Position numbers and translations under genes: made by a program. The notes under the pieces are model-generated. The model saw only the letters and a program-made list of their open reading frames with translations. It was not told the DNA's origin and ran no database searches. From NCBI GenBank assembly GCA_040905045.1, contig JBBDSH010000096.1:1-64000 (forward strand): 64,000 nt of DNA. The letters are read 5' to 3'. This DNA is from JBBDSH01 sp040905045. Its GTDB lineage: Bacteria; Pseudomonadota; Gammaproteobacteria; Eutrophobiales; Eutrophobiaceae. Shown piece after piece: positions 53,552-61,845 of this stretch; positions within the stretch are counted from its first letter, which is position 1, and each line of letters starts with the position of its first letter.

Positions 53552-53580
53552 GCCCCGCTTTGGCGGGGCTGTTTTATTTT
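53552..53580 (+). terminator. Rho-independent terminator after pstS
   Basis: GCCCCGC (53552-53558, read from the second G) and GCGGGGC (53563-53569) form a 7-bp stem with loop TTTG, followed by TGTTTTATTTT. It may partly separate pstS from the pstCAB operon. Confidence 0.85.
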
Positions 53581-53630
53581 GAATTATGGTTCTTCAGCAA
53601 AATTTGTGGGTGTTTGATAGGGTAATGGTG

Positions 53631-53709
53631 GATCTCGCCAAGATTGCCAAGCCCGCGAAGTAAGTATTGATGTGTACCTCTTTGCGAGCTTTGTGTGCTT
53701 TGCGAGATC
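53631..53709. repeat. Family E palindromic repeat between pstS and pstC
   Basis: GATCTCGCCAAG (53631 onward) and CTTTGCGAGATC (ending 53709) form opposed arms around further GCAAAG/CTTTGCG words. Sister copies lie at 12318, 23963 and 61709. The rest of the gap to 53884 shows no gene. Confidence 0.75.
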
Positions 53710-53884
53710 CTTTTGAAAAACCGGTCCCGAAACCCGGGTTCGATTCCGTGCGAGGCGGACGCAAAAAATTCTGTCTATCATAGAGTTGGCGTTCATGGCG
53801 AGCAGGATAACGCCCACAGAGGAATGTCGGGATACTTCCGGTTTCAATAATCGGTACGCAATGTGCCATCAAGATTTTGCCTTC

Positions 53885-53902
53885 TTGTAACGAAACTGTC
53901 AT
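53885..53902 (+). promoter_or_regulatory. Pho box upstream of pstC
   Basis: TTGTAAC (53885-53891) and CTGTCAT (53896-53902) are one 11-base period apart and end 23 bases before the proposed GTG start. The second unit is a perfect consensus match. Confidence 0.7.
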
Positions 53903-53925
53903 ATAGTCCACCTACACTGTCGGCC

Positions 53926-56214
53926 GTGACGAATTCCACCTCTCAATCATCGGCCGGTTCCCTGAGTTCCGAGTTTGCTTCCGCGGCGGTGCTGCGCCAC
54001 CGACGCTGGCGTAACATCAAGGATTATCTGACGAAATACCTGATGGCCATCGGCGGTCTCGGCGTCATCGTCGCCATAACAATAATTGCGTTTTATCTGC
54101 TTTATGTTGTGGCGCCGATGTTCCTGCCGGCGACCATCAGCAAACTACAGGATTACACGCCGCCGGTATCAACGCAGGAAAGCGTGTTTTATACCATGGA
54201 AGAGCAGCGCGAGATCGCCATGCAACTCACCACCGACGGTGTAATCGAATATTTCCGTGCCGCAACCGGCGAATCCGTGAATCGTATTGACCTCGCCGAG
54301 GGCATGGATGCGGCTGTCACCGCCGTCGGCCGGGGTGATTCGGACGGCGGCGCCCTCGCGGTCGGTTTTGCCGACGGCAGCGTCCGGGTTGCCCGCCAGG
54401 TTTACAATGTTACCTATCCCGATGGCGAACGACTGATCACGCCCGGGCTGGACTATCCAATCGAGCGGGAAGCCCTGAAGCTTGTCGAAGACGGCCGCGC
54501 CGTCCGCCGCCTGGCGGTGGAGGCAACGGAAGACGGTTCCACGGTTGCCGGAGTGGCGGATGACGGTTCCCTCCATATCGTCAAGGTGAAGCGCCAGGAA
54601 AATCTGTTGACACAGGAAGTTACGCTGGAACGAAGCGAGGGCCGGATACAACTGCCGACCACCGATATTCTGCATCTGCTTATCGACAAGCGGCAGCGCT
54701 GGTTGTACGCCGTGGACGGCAACGGCTTGATTCATTTCTATGACATCAGTAATGCCCGCAGCCCGCAGTTAATCGATCAGCAGAAGGTCGTCGCCACGGG
54801 TGAAGCGGTAACCGGTATCGACCTCCTCAGCGGCGGCTTTTCACTGATTATCGGGGACAGCGTCGGCGGACTGGCCCAGTGGTTTCCGGTCCGCGACGAA
54901 AATAACAACTATTCGCTGCAATTGATTCGCGAGTTCAGCCCCATGAAGTCGGCGGTTACCGTGATTACGCCCGAGTTCTATCGCAAGGGTTTTGTCGTGG
55001 GCGACGCTTCCGGGAATCTGGCTATCTATCATGCCACGGCCCATCAGCGCGTGCTTCTGCGTACCATTGCCGACAAGCCGATCACTGCCGTCGGCATGGC
55101 GCCGCGCGCCAACGGCCTTCTGACCCAGGTCAATGGTGAGAATGCGATCAGTTTCTGGAACGTCGATAACCCGCATCCCGAAATTTCCTTCAAGTCGATC
55201 TGGGGCAAGGTCTGGTACGAAGGCCGTGGGCAGCCGGAGTATATCTGGCAATCGTCGTCGGCGAGCAGCGATTTCGAACCCAAATTCAGTCTGACGCCGC
55301 TGGCATTCGGTACGTTGAAGGCGGCCTTTTACGCCATGTTGTTTTCCATCCCGCTGGCCATTCTCGGGGCCATGTATACGGCCTATTTCATGTCACGCCG
55401 CATGCGTGAATATGTCAAGCCCACCATCGAGATTATGGAAGCACTGCCGACTGTGATCCTCGGCTTCCTGGCCGGACTGTGGTTCGCGCCGTTCGTCGAA
55501 AATCATCTGCCGGGTATTCTCATGCTGCTGTTTTTCGTGCCGGCATCGATCATTCTGGCCGCCTGGGGCTGGCGATATATGCCTGATGGTCTCCGCGAGC
55601 GGGTCCCGGACGGTTGGGAAGCGGCTTTGCTGATGCCGGTGATTATATTGGCCGTCTGGGCGGCCGTGGCACTCAGCGCCCCGGTGGAAGTGTTGCTGTT
55701 CGACGGCAACATGCCTTTCTGGCTGACCCGCGAACTCGGTATTCCCTACGAACAACGCAACTCCCTGGTCGTCGGCTTCGCCATGGGGTTCGCGGTGATA
55801 CCGACCATCTTTTCTATCAGCGAGGATGCCCTCTACAGCGTACCCAAAACACTGACGATCGGCTCTCTGGCCCTGGGCGCCACAAGCTGGCAGACCATGA
55901 CCCGGGTGGTACTGCTGACCGCCAGTCCGGGTATTTTCTCCGGAGTGATGATCGGATTCGGCCGGGCGGTGGGGGAAACCATGATCGTGGTGATGGCAAC
56001 CGGTAATACCGCGGTGATGGACCTGAATATATTCCAGGGTTTTCGCGCCATGTCGGCGAATATCGCGGTGGAGATGCCGGAAACGGCCGTTAACAGTTCG
56101 CATTACCGCATCCTGTTTCTTGCCGGGCTGGTGCTTTTCCTGGCGACGTTTTTCCTGAATACCATCGCGGAGCTGGTGCGCCAGCGCCTGCGCAACAGAT
56201 ACAGCAGTCTGTAG
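53926..56214 (+). CDS. pstC: Phosphate ABC transporter permease PstC, long form
   Basis: 762 residues from GTG 53926. An in-frame ATG lies at 53863, but the Pho box would then fall inside the gene. One membrane helix near residue 45 (MAIGGLGVIVAITIIAFYLLYVV) is followed by an extracytoplasmic region of ~400 residues with repeated beta-strand units (GGALAVGFADGSVRVA, GFSLIIGDSVGGLAQW, like WD/propeller blades). The permease domain follows, with FYAMLFSIPLAILGAMYTAYFM and the EAA loop region GRAVGETMIVVMATGN. Long PstC forms with such an insert are known in gammaproteobacteria. It forms the channel with PstA. Confidence 0.92.
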   Translation: MTNSTSQSSAGSLSSEFASAAVLRHRRWRNIKDYLTKYLMAIGGLGVIVAITIIAFYLLYVVAPMFLPATISKLQDYTPPVSTQESVFYTMEEQREIAMQLTTDGVIEYFRAATGESVNRIDLAEGMDAAVTAVGRGDSDGGALAVGFADGSVRVARQVYNVTYPDGERLITPGLDYPIEREALKLVEDGRAVRRLAVEATEDGSTVAGVADDGSLHIVKVKRQENLLTQEVTLERSEGRIQLPTTDILHLLIDKRQRWLYAVDGNGLIHFYDISNARSPQLIDQQKVVATGEAVTGIDLLSGGFSLIIGDSVGGLAQWFPVRDENNNYSLQLIREFSPMKSAVTVITPEFYRKGFVVGDASGNLAIYHATAHQRVLLRTIADKPITAVGMAPRANGLLTQVNGENAISFWNVDNPHPEISFKSIWGKVWYEGRGQPEYIWQSSSASSDFEPKFSLTPLAFGTLKAAFYAMLFSIPLAILGAMYTAYFMSRRMREYVKPTIEIMEALPTVILGFLAGLWFAPFVENHLPGILMLLFFVPASIILAAWGWRYMPDGLRERVPDGWEAALLMPVIILAVWAAVALSAPVEVLLFDGNMPFWLTRELGIPYEQRNSLVVGFAMGFAVIPTIFSISEDALYSVPKTLTIGSLALGATSWQTMTRVVLLTASPGIFSGVMIGFGRAVGETMIVVMATGNTAVMDLNIFQGFRAMSANIAVEMPETAVNSSHYRILFLAGLVLFLATFFLNTIAELVRQRLRNRYSSL

Positions 56215-56217
56215 GAA

Positions 56218-57894
56218 ATGCAATCCATGTCATTGCGAGCCTGGTACAAAAGTGGTGACCCCTTCATCTGGCTGAACGCCGGAGCGGTGGCCGTGTCGAT
56301 TCTGCTTGTTGTCGGCCTGCTTTACATCATTGCCGTCAACGGGCTGGGACATTTCTGGCCGAATGCAGTTGTCGGGCTTGATTATCAATATGACGAAGAC
56401 AACAGCATGCGTATTCTGGGTGAGATGGTCGACCATGAGACGGTGCCGCTGACCCGTTTCGAGGAGCGGATTGCCGCCTTCGTCCCCGAAGGACAGGAGA
56501 TCGTCGGCCGCACCCTGTTCAAGGTCGGCAATCGACGTGAGTTCAATGCCGATTTTCGCTGGATATTGGATCCTCTCCAGAGTGCTCATGTCTATCCTGA
56601 GGAAGCGACCGTTATCGAGCGGCGCGAATGGGGCAATTTCTACGGCTATGTTCGTGATATCAAGGTCGGCGGCGAGCCGCTCAATCTGACCGGCGACCGG
56701 CCCTGGACTGAACTGCGTGAGCGTGTTGATGAAGCACAGCGGCTTTTTAATGAAGTACGCCATATCGAGAAGAATCTTATCGGCGATATCAACTACCGGA
56801 TAGAGCAACTGCGCCTGGAAGAAAAACGACTGCGACTCCGGGGTGTTGAAGATGAGCAGGCCTATCACGACATTGAGCGCCAGGTAGCGGAACAACAAGC
56901 TGCCTATGATGATCTTCTTGGAAAGCTCGGCGAGTTAAAAAAGGACCTGGCCAGCGTGAGCATGGTGGGCGAACTGTCCGATGGCCGCCAGGTGGAAATC
57001 TCCATGGCCGATATCGTGCGTGCCTACCGCCCGAACGCCATGGGATTTTTCGACAAGGTCGGCTTTTATTTTGAGAAACTCTGGGAGTTCGTCAGCGACG
57101 AGCCGCGCGAGGCCAATACCGAGGGCGGTATTTTCCCTGCCATATTCGGTACAGTCATGATGGTGATGATAATGGCCGTGATGGTGACGCCTTTCGGCGT
57201 CATCGCCGCCGTTTACATGCGTGAATACGCCAGGCAAGGCCTGGTCACGCGTGCCATACGAATCGCCGTGAATAATCTTGCCGGCGTGCCGTCAATTGTA
57301 TACGGTATTTTTGGTCTGGGATTTTTTGTCTACTTCCTCGGCGGGACGATTGATGAACTTTTCTACACGGCGGCGCTGCCGCAGCCGACCTTCGGCACGC
57401 CGGGGATTTTCTGGGCGTCGCTGACGCTGGCCATACTGACGCTGCCGGTAGTGATTGTGTCCACCGAAGAGGGTTTGACCCGGGTGCCGCGCTCCATCCG
57501 CGAGGGCTCGCTCGCGCTCGGTGCGACTAAAGCGGAAACACTCTGGCGCACCGTGCTGCCGATGTCGGCGTCGGCCATGATGACCGGCCTGATCCTTGCG
57601 GTCGCGCGCGCCGCCGGCGAAGTGGCGCCGCTCATGCTTGTCGGCGTCGTCAAGCTGGCGCCGTCCCTGCCGCTGGACGGCAATTTCCCTTATCTGCATC
57701 TGGAGCGGAAATTCATGCATTTGGGCTTCCATATCTACGATGTCGGCTTCCAGAGCCCCAATGTTGAGGCGGCCAGACCGCTGGTTTACGCGACTTCCCT
57801 GTTGCTTGTGCTTATTATTATCGTATTGAATTTGACGGCAATCCGGATAAGAAATCGCCTGAGAGAGAAATTCCGTGCAGCTGAACAGAACTGA
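56218..57894 (+). CDS. pstA: Phosphate ABC transporter permease PstA, long form
   Basis: 558 residues. A first membrane helix (residues ~18-42) is followed by a ~260-residue extracytoplasmic region that includes a heptad-rich coiled coil (about 160-245, EKNLIGDINYRIEQLRLEEKRLRL). The C-terminal permease has FPAIFGTVMMVMIMAVMVTPFGVIAAVYM and the EAA-type segment GATKAETLWRTVLP. A standard PstA is ~300 residues, so this is also the long form, mirroring the extended PstC. The two extra domains may interact with each other. It begins three bases after pstC ends and overlaps the untrimmed pstB frame. Confidence 0.93.
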   Translation: MQSMSLRAWYKSGDPFIWLNAGAVAVSILLVVGLLYIIAVNGLGHFWPNAVVGLDYQYDEDNSMRILGEMVDHETVPLTRFEERIAAFVPEGQEIVGRTLFKVGNRREFNADFRWILDPLQSAHVYPEEATVIERREWGNFYGYVRDIKVGGEPLNLTGDRPWTELRERVDEAQRLFNEVRHIEKNLIGDINYRIEQLRLEEKRLRLRGVEDEQAYHDIERQVAEQQAAYDDLLGKLGELKKDLASVSMVGELSDGRQVEISMADIVRAYRPNAMGFFDKVGFYFEKLWEFVSDEPREANTEGGIFPAIFGTVMMVMIMAVMVTPFGVIAAVYMREYARQGLVTRAIRIAVNNLAGVPSIVYGIFGLGFFVYFLGGTIDELFYTAALPQPTFGTPGIFWASLTLAILTLPVVIVSTEEGLTRVPRSIREGSLALGATKAETLWRTVLPMSASAMMTGLILAVARAAGEVAPLMLVGVVKLAPSLPLDGNFPYLHLERKFMHLGFHIYDVGFQSPNVEAARPLVYATSLLLVLIIIVLNLTAIRIRNRLREKFRAAEQN

Positions 57895-57907
57895 GAAGAT
57901 CATTGAT

Positions 57908-58783
57908 ATGAATAATGAAACCGGACAATTCAGTCCCGGCGACCCGGAGTCACAGGCCGGGGGGAGCCATAAATTCAATGTGGGCGCCGGTCTTGCCGAT
58001 CGCAAGCACAGACTGCATCTCAAAAACGAGACGCCCTGTCTCAAGGTCAGCGACTTCAACCTTTTCTACGGTGCCGATCAGGCATTGAAGAACATCAATA
58101 TGATTATTCCCCAGGAGCGGGTTACCGCCTTTATCGGCCCGAGCGGCTGCGGTAAATCAACATTGTTGCGATGCTTTAACCGGATGAATGATTTGATAGA
58201 TATTGTTAAAACGGAAGGCAGTATCTATCTGCATGAACAGGATATCTATAACAAGAAAGTCAATGTTGCCGAATTGCGCCGCCGCATCGGCATGGTGTTT
58301 CAAAAGCCCAATCCCTTTCCAAAGTCGGTATATGAAAACGTGGCTTATGGTTTGCGTATACAGGGGGTGCGGGACCGGCACAAGCTTGATGATGCCGTGG
58401 AGAATTCTTTGCGCAGTGCCGCCCTGTGGGACGAGGTCAAGGATCGACTCAATACCAATGCACTGGGTCTGTCCGGAGGGCAACAACAACGTCTGGTTAT
58501 CGCCCGTGCCATTGCCATAGAGCCGGAGATACTGTTGCTGGACGAGCCGGCTTCGGCGCTGGATCCGATTTCGACGCTTAAAATCGAGGAACTCATACAT
58601 GAACTTAAAAACAATTATACTATCGTTATTGTGACCCATAATATGCAGCAGGCGGCACGCGTGTCCGATTATACCGCCTATATGTATATCGGCGAGATAA
58701 TCGAATATACTGATACCAATACACTTTTCACCAATCCGGGCAAAAAAATGACCGAGGATTACATTACCGGTCGTTACGGTTGA
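57908..58783 (+). CDS. pstB: Phosphate ABC transporter ATPase PstB
   Basis: 291 residues from the ATG at 57908. The Walker A motif is GPSGCGKST, the signature LSGGQQQRL, Walker B ILLLDEPASALDP, and the switch His sits in IVIVTHNMQQ. The sequence GADQALKNINMIIPQERV and the NPFPKSVYENVAYGLR segment are typical of PstB. A ~45-residue N-terminal extension precedes the core. It powers PstCA and takes part in signalling to PhoR. phoU follows after 17 bases. Confidence 0.97.
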   Translation: MNNETGQFSPGDPESQAGGSHKFNVGAGLADRKHRLHLKNETPCLKVSDFNLFYGADQALKNINMIIPQERVTAFIGPSGCGKSTLLRCFNRMNDLIDIVKTEGSIYLHEQDIYNKKVNVAELRRRIGMVFQKPNPFPKSVYENVAYGLRIQGVRDRHKLDDAVENSLRSAALWDEVKDRLNTNALGLSGGQQQRLVIARAIAIEPEILLLDEPASALDPISTLKIEELIHELKNNYTIVIVTHNMQQAARVSDYTAYMYIGEIIEYTDTNTLFTNPGKKMTEDYITGRYG

Positions 58784-58800
58784 TTGACAGCGAGGCTTGC

Positions 58801-59526
58801 ATGAGCAGCAACAAGATGACACCCCATATATCACGTGCCTTTGACCAGGATCTGGAAAACATCCGCACCCGTGTTATGGAGATGGGCGGGCTTATTGAAC
58901 AGCAGCTGGAGAATGCGCTCAAGGGGCTGGTGGATAATGAAGTGGAAACCGCGGAAAGTGTTCTCAAGGCTGAATACCGGGTTAATTCGATGGAAGTGTC
59001 CATCGATGAGGACTGCACCCAGATACTGGCGAAGCGCCAGCCGGCGGCCGGCGATTTGCGTCTGGTGATGGCTGTCGGTAAAACAATAACCGATCTGGAA
59101 CGCGTGGGCGATGAAGCCCAGAAAATCGCCAAGATGGCAATCGAGCTGTCACAGAAGAGCGGCCCGAAATCCTATTACATCGGTATCAATTCAATGGGAA
59201 ATCATGTCCGTAAAATGTTGCGCGGGTCCCTGGATGCTTTTGCACGCATGGACTCGAAAGCGGCACTGGAAGTCGCCTCTCAGGAGCCGGAATCGGATGA
59301 TCAATACGCGGCGCTTCTTCGCCAGATGATTACCTACATGATTGAAGATCCGCGCAGCATTACATCGGTACTGGATGCGATATGGTGCGCCCGCTCACTG
59401 GAGCGGGTCGGCGATCATGCACGCAATATTTGCGAATACACGATATATCTGGTCGAAGGCAAGGATGTTCGCCACATCAGCCTTGATCAGATCGCCAGGG
59501 AAATCGGATCGGAAGACAACCCTTGA
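58801..59526 (+). CDS. phoU: Phosphate signalling regulator PhoU
   Basis: 241 residues from the ATG at 58801. Two homologous three-helix bundles carry the metal-binding motifs of the family: DLERVGDEAQKIAKMA and SLERVGDHARNICEYTIYLVEG. PhoU connects the PstSCAB transporter to PhoR and restrains the regulon when phosphate is plentiful. It is the last gene of the pst operon, before ppk. Confidence 0.97.
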   Translation: MSSNKMTPHISRAFDQDLENIRTRVMEMGGLIEQQLENALKGLVDNEVETAESVLKAEYRVNSMEVSIDEDCTQILAKRQPAAGDLRLVMAVGKTITDLERVGDEAQKIAKMAIELSQKSGPKSYYIGINSMGNHVRKMLRGSLDAFARMDSKAALEVASQEPESDDQYAALLRQMITYMIEDPRSITSVLDAIWCARSLERVGDHARNICEYTIYLVEGKDVRHISLDQIAREIGSEDNP

Positions 59527-59579
59527 GTGCGTACCACTGCCTTTGCCGGGTTGAGGATGTCCGCCGGTGTCTGTAATGA

Positions 59580-59591
59580 GTCAATATTGAC
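59580..59591. promoter_or_regulatory. 12-bp perfect palindrome directly before the ppk start
   Basis: GTCAATATTGAC ends five bases before the ppk ATG (59597), where a ribosome-binding site is expected. No strong Shine-Dalgarno sequence is visible there. It may be a repressor site or may simply mask initiation. Confidence 0.4.
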
Positions 59592-59596
59592 GAGCT

Positions 59597-61675
59597 ATGG
59601 AATCGAACAATCTCCTGTCGCCTGAACTCTATATCAATCGTGAACTCAGCATGCTTGAGTTCAACCGGCGTGTTATCAACCAGGCGCTGGATGAAGAACT
59701 GCCGTTGCTGGAACGGCTGCGCTTCCTGTGCATCGCCGGCACCAACCTGGACGAGTTTTTCGAGGTTCGCGTCGCCGGTATCAAGCAGCAGGTCAAGTTC
59801 GGCTCCGTTCAAACCGGCCCCGACAACCTGACACCATCGGAAGTGCTCAGGCATATCAGCGAACGCGTCCATGAACTGGTTAACGAACAGTATCGTATAC
59901 TTAACGAATCGATCATGCCGGCTCTGGAAAATGAAAATATCCGTACCTTGCGCCGGAATGAATGGAAAGCGAATACAGCTCGCTGGATTAGGCGTTATTT
60001 CAACAGCAATGTGCTTCCCGTCCTCAGCCCCATAGGACTGGACCCCGCCCATCCCTTTCCGCGGGTGCTGAACAAGAATCTGTATTTCATCGTATCCCTT
60101 GAAGGCAAGGATGCTTTCGGCCGGGAAAGCGATTTGGCCATTGTCCAGGCACCGCGTTCGCTGCCCCGGGTAGTGCATATACCCGAGCAGTATGCCGCAG
60201 GCCCCCATGAGTTTGTCCTGCTGTCTTCCATCATCCATGCCCATGTCGGCGATTTGTTTCCGGGCATGAAGGCCACCGGCTGTTACCAGTTCAAGGTGAC
60301 CCGCGACAGTGAGTTATTCGTTGACAATGAGGAAGTCGATGATCTGCTGCGCGCTCTGGAAGGCGAACTGCCGTCGCGGCGATTCAGCGACGCCGTGCGT
60401 CTCGAGGTGGCGGACAACTGCCCGGAGGAATTGAGTGATTTTCTGCTGCGGAAATTCGGACTGACCGACGAGGAACTTTATATGGTCAACGGCCCGGTTA
60501 ATCTGAACCGGTTAATGGCCGTCTATGATCTGGTGGATAAGCCGGATCTGAAATTCCCCGGCTTTACGCCGGAAGTACCGCCGAGATTGATGAAGAGTAC
60601 CAGCGTCTTCGATACGTTGCGCAACGGCGATATTCTTCTGCATCATCCGTTTCAGTCGTTTGGATCCGTTGTCGATTTCCTGCGTCAGGCGGCGGCCGAC
60701 CCGAATGTGCTTTCCATCAAGCAGACACTGTACCGGGCCGGCGATGATTCCATCGTGGTCGAGGCGCTCAAGGACGCCGCCCGGGCCGGCAAGGAGGTGA
60801 CCGTGGTGGTGGAACTGCGGGCGCGGTTCGACGAAGAGGCCAATATCGAACTGGCGACGGAACTGCAGGATGTTGGCGCTCATGTGGTATACGGTATCGT
60901 CGGCTACAAAACCCATGCCAAGATGATCCTGGTGGTTCGCCGGGAGGGACGCTCACTGCGCCGTTACGTGCACCTGGGTACCGGCAACTATCACGTAAAA
61001 ACCGCAAGAATCTATACGGATTACAGCCTGCTGACCTGTGACAAGGCGGTCGGCGAAGACGTCAACAAATTGTTTCATCAGCTCACCGGTCTTGGTCGGG
61101 CCGGCAAGCTGAAGAAACTGCTGCAGTCGCCGTTCACATTACATAAACGTTTGCAGGCCTTGATCGAAAGCGAGATTGAAAACGCGCGTGCCGGCAAGCA
61201 GGCGCGCATCATCGCCAAGATGAATTCCCTCGCCGATGGCGATATTATCCGCAGCCTGTACCTCGCCTCACAGGCCGGCGTAAAAATCGATCTGATCATC
61301 CGGGGGATATGCTGCCTGCGGCCGGGCGTCAAGGGCGTTTCGGACAACATAACGGTTCGATCCGTGGTCGGCCGTTTTCTGGAGCACAGCCGGGTCTATT
61401 ATTTTTTCCAGGACGGTGAGGAACGGGTGTATTGTTCCAGTGCCGACTGGATGCCGCGCAACCTGCATCATCGTGTGGAAGTGTGTTTCCCCATCGAGGA
61501 AAAACGCCCGCGCGATCAGGTTATCAAGCATGGCCTTCTCAATTACCTGCAGGACAACACCCGCGCCTGGGCGCTGCAGAGCGACGGCTCCTATAAGCGT
61601 CTGAAACCGGGCAGTCACAAGCCGCGATCAGCGCAGCGGCATTTGCTGGAGTATTACTGCGATTATAAAGGGTAG
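59597..61675 (+). CDS. ppk: Polyphosphate kinase Ppk
   Basis: 692 residues with the full Ppk1 plan: an N-terminal domain starting YINRELSMLEFNRRV, a head domain, and two C-terminal phospholipase-D-like domains. The autophosphorylated histidine is in GYKTHAKMILVVRREG, and the second key region is SADWMPRNLHHRVEV. HLGTGNYHVKTARIYTDYSL is also diagnostic. It builds polyphosphate from ATP reversibly. Its place after phoU and opposite ppx makes a polyphosphate module. Confidence 0.97.
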   Translation: MESNNLLSPELYINRELSMLEFNRRVINQALDEELPLLERLRFLCIAGTNLDEFFEVRVAGIKQQVKFGSVQTGPDNLTPSEVLRHISERVHELVNEQYRILNESIMPALENENIRTLRRNEWKANTARWIRRYFNSNVLPVLSPIGLDPAHPFPRVLNKNLYFIVSLEGKDAFGRESDLAIVQAPRSLPRVVHIPEQYAAGPHEFVLLSSIIHAHVGDLFPGMKATGCYQFKVTRDSELFVDNEEVDDLLRALEGELPSRRFSDAVRLEVADNCPEELSDFLLRKFGLTDEELYMVNGPVNLNRLMAVYDLVDKPDLKFPGFTPEVPPRLMKSTSVFDTLRNGDILLHHPFQSFGSVVDFLRQAAADPNVLSIKQTLYRAGDDSIVVEALKDAARAGKEVTVVVELRARFDEEANIELATELQDVGAHVVYGIVGYKTHAKMILVVRREGRSLRRYVHLGTGNYHVKTARIYTDYSLLTCDKAVGEDVNKLFHQLTGLGRAGKLKKLLQSPFTLHKRLQALIESEIENARAGKQARIIAKMNSLADGDIIRSLYLASQAGVKIDLIIRGICCLRPGVKGVSDNITVRSVVGRFLEHSRVYYFFQDGEERVYCSSADWMPRNLHHRVEVCFPIEEKRPRDQVIKHGLLNYLQDNTRAWALQSDGSYKRLKPGSHKPRSAQRHLLEYYCDYKG

Positions 61676-61708
61676 TAAAGTTACAAGTATAAATTCATAA
61701 GATTAAAT

Positions 61709-61783
61709 TCTCGCAAAGCACGCAGAGATCGCAAAGGTTTAAAATTTCATGGTGCCTTCGCGCCCTTGGCGGTCTTTGCGAGA
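61709..61783. repeat. Family E palindromic repeat after ppk
   Basis: TTCTCGCAAAG (61709 onward) opposed by CTTTGCGAGA (ending 61783). It lies between convergent ppk and ppx, where it could stop transcription from both sides. Confidence 0.75.
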
Positions 61784-61845
61784 TAATTTTCATTTTATAC
61801 AAGCAGGTAACGGCGATGGGGTTGGTACGTAGCATGCAGTATTGG

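Noticed and set aside
53735..53760. tRNA-like T-arm (GGTTCGATTCC)
   Set aside because: The flanking five bases do not form a T-stem, and no acceptor, D or anticodon arms could be built around it.
59566..59590. Pho box before ppk (CTGTAATGAGTCAATATT)
   Set aside because: Only the first unit fits; the second unit at 11 bases does not match the consensus.
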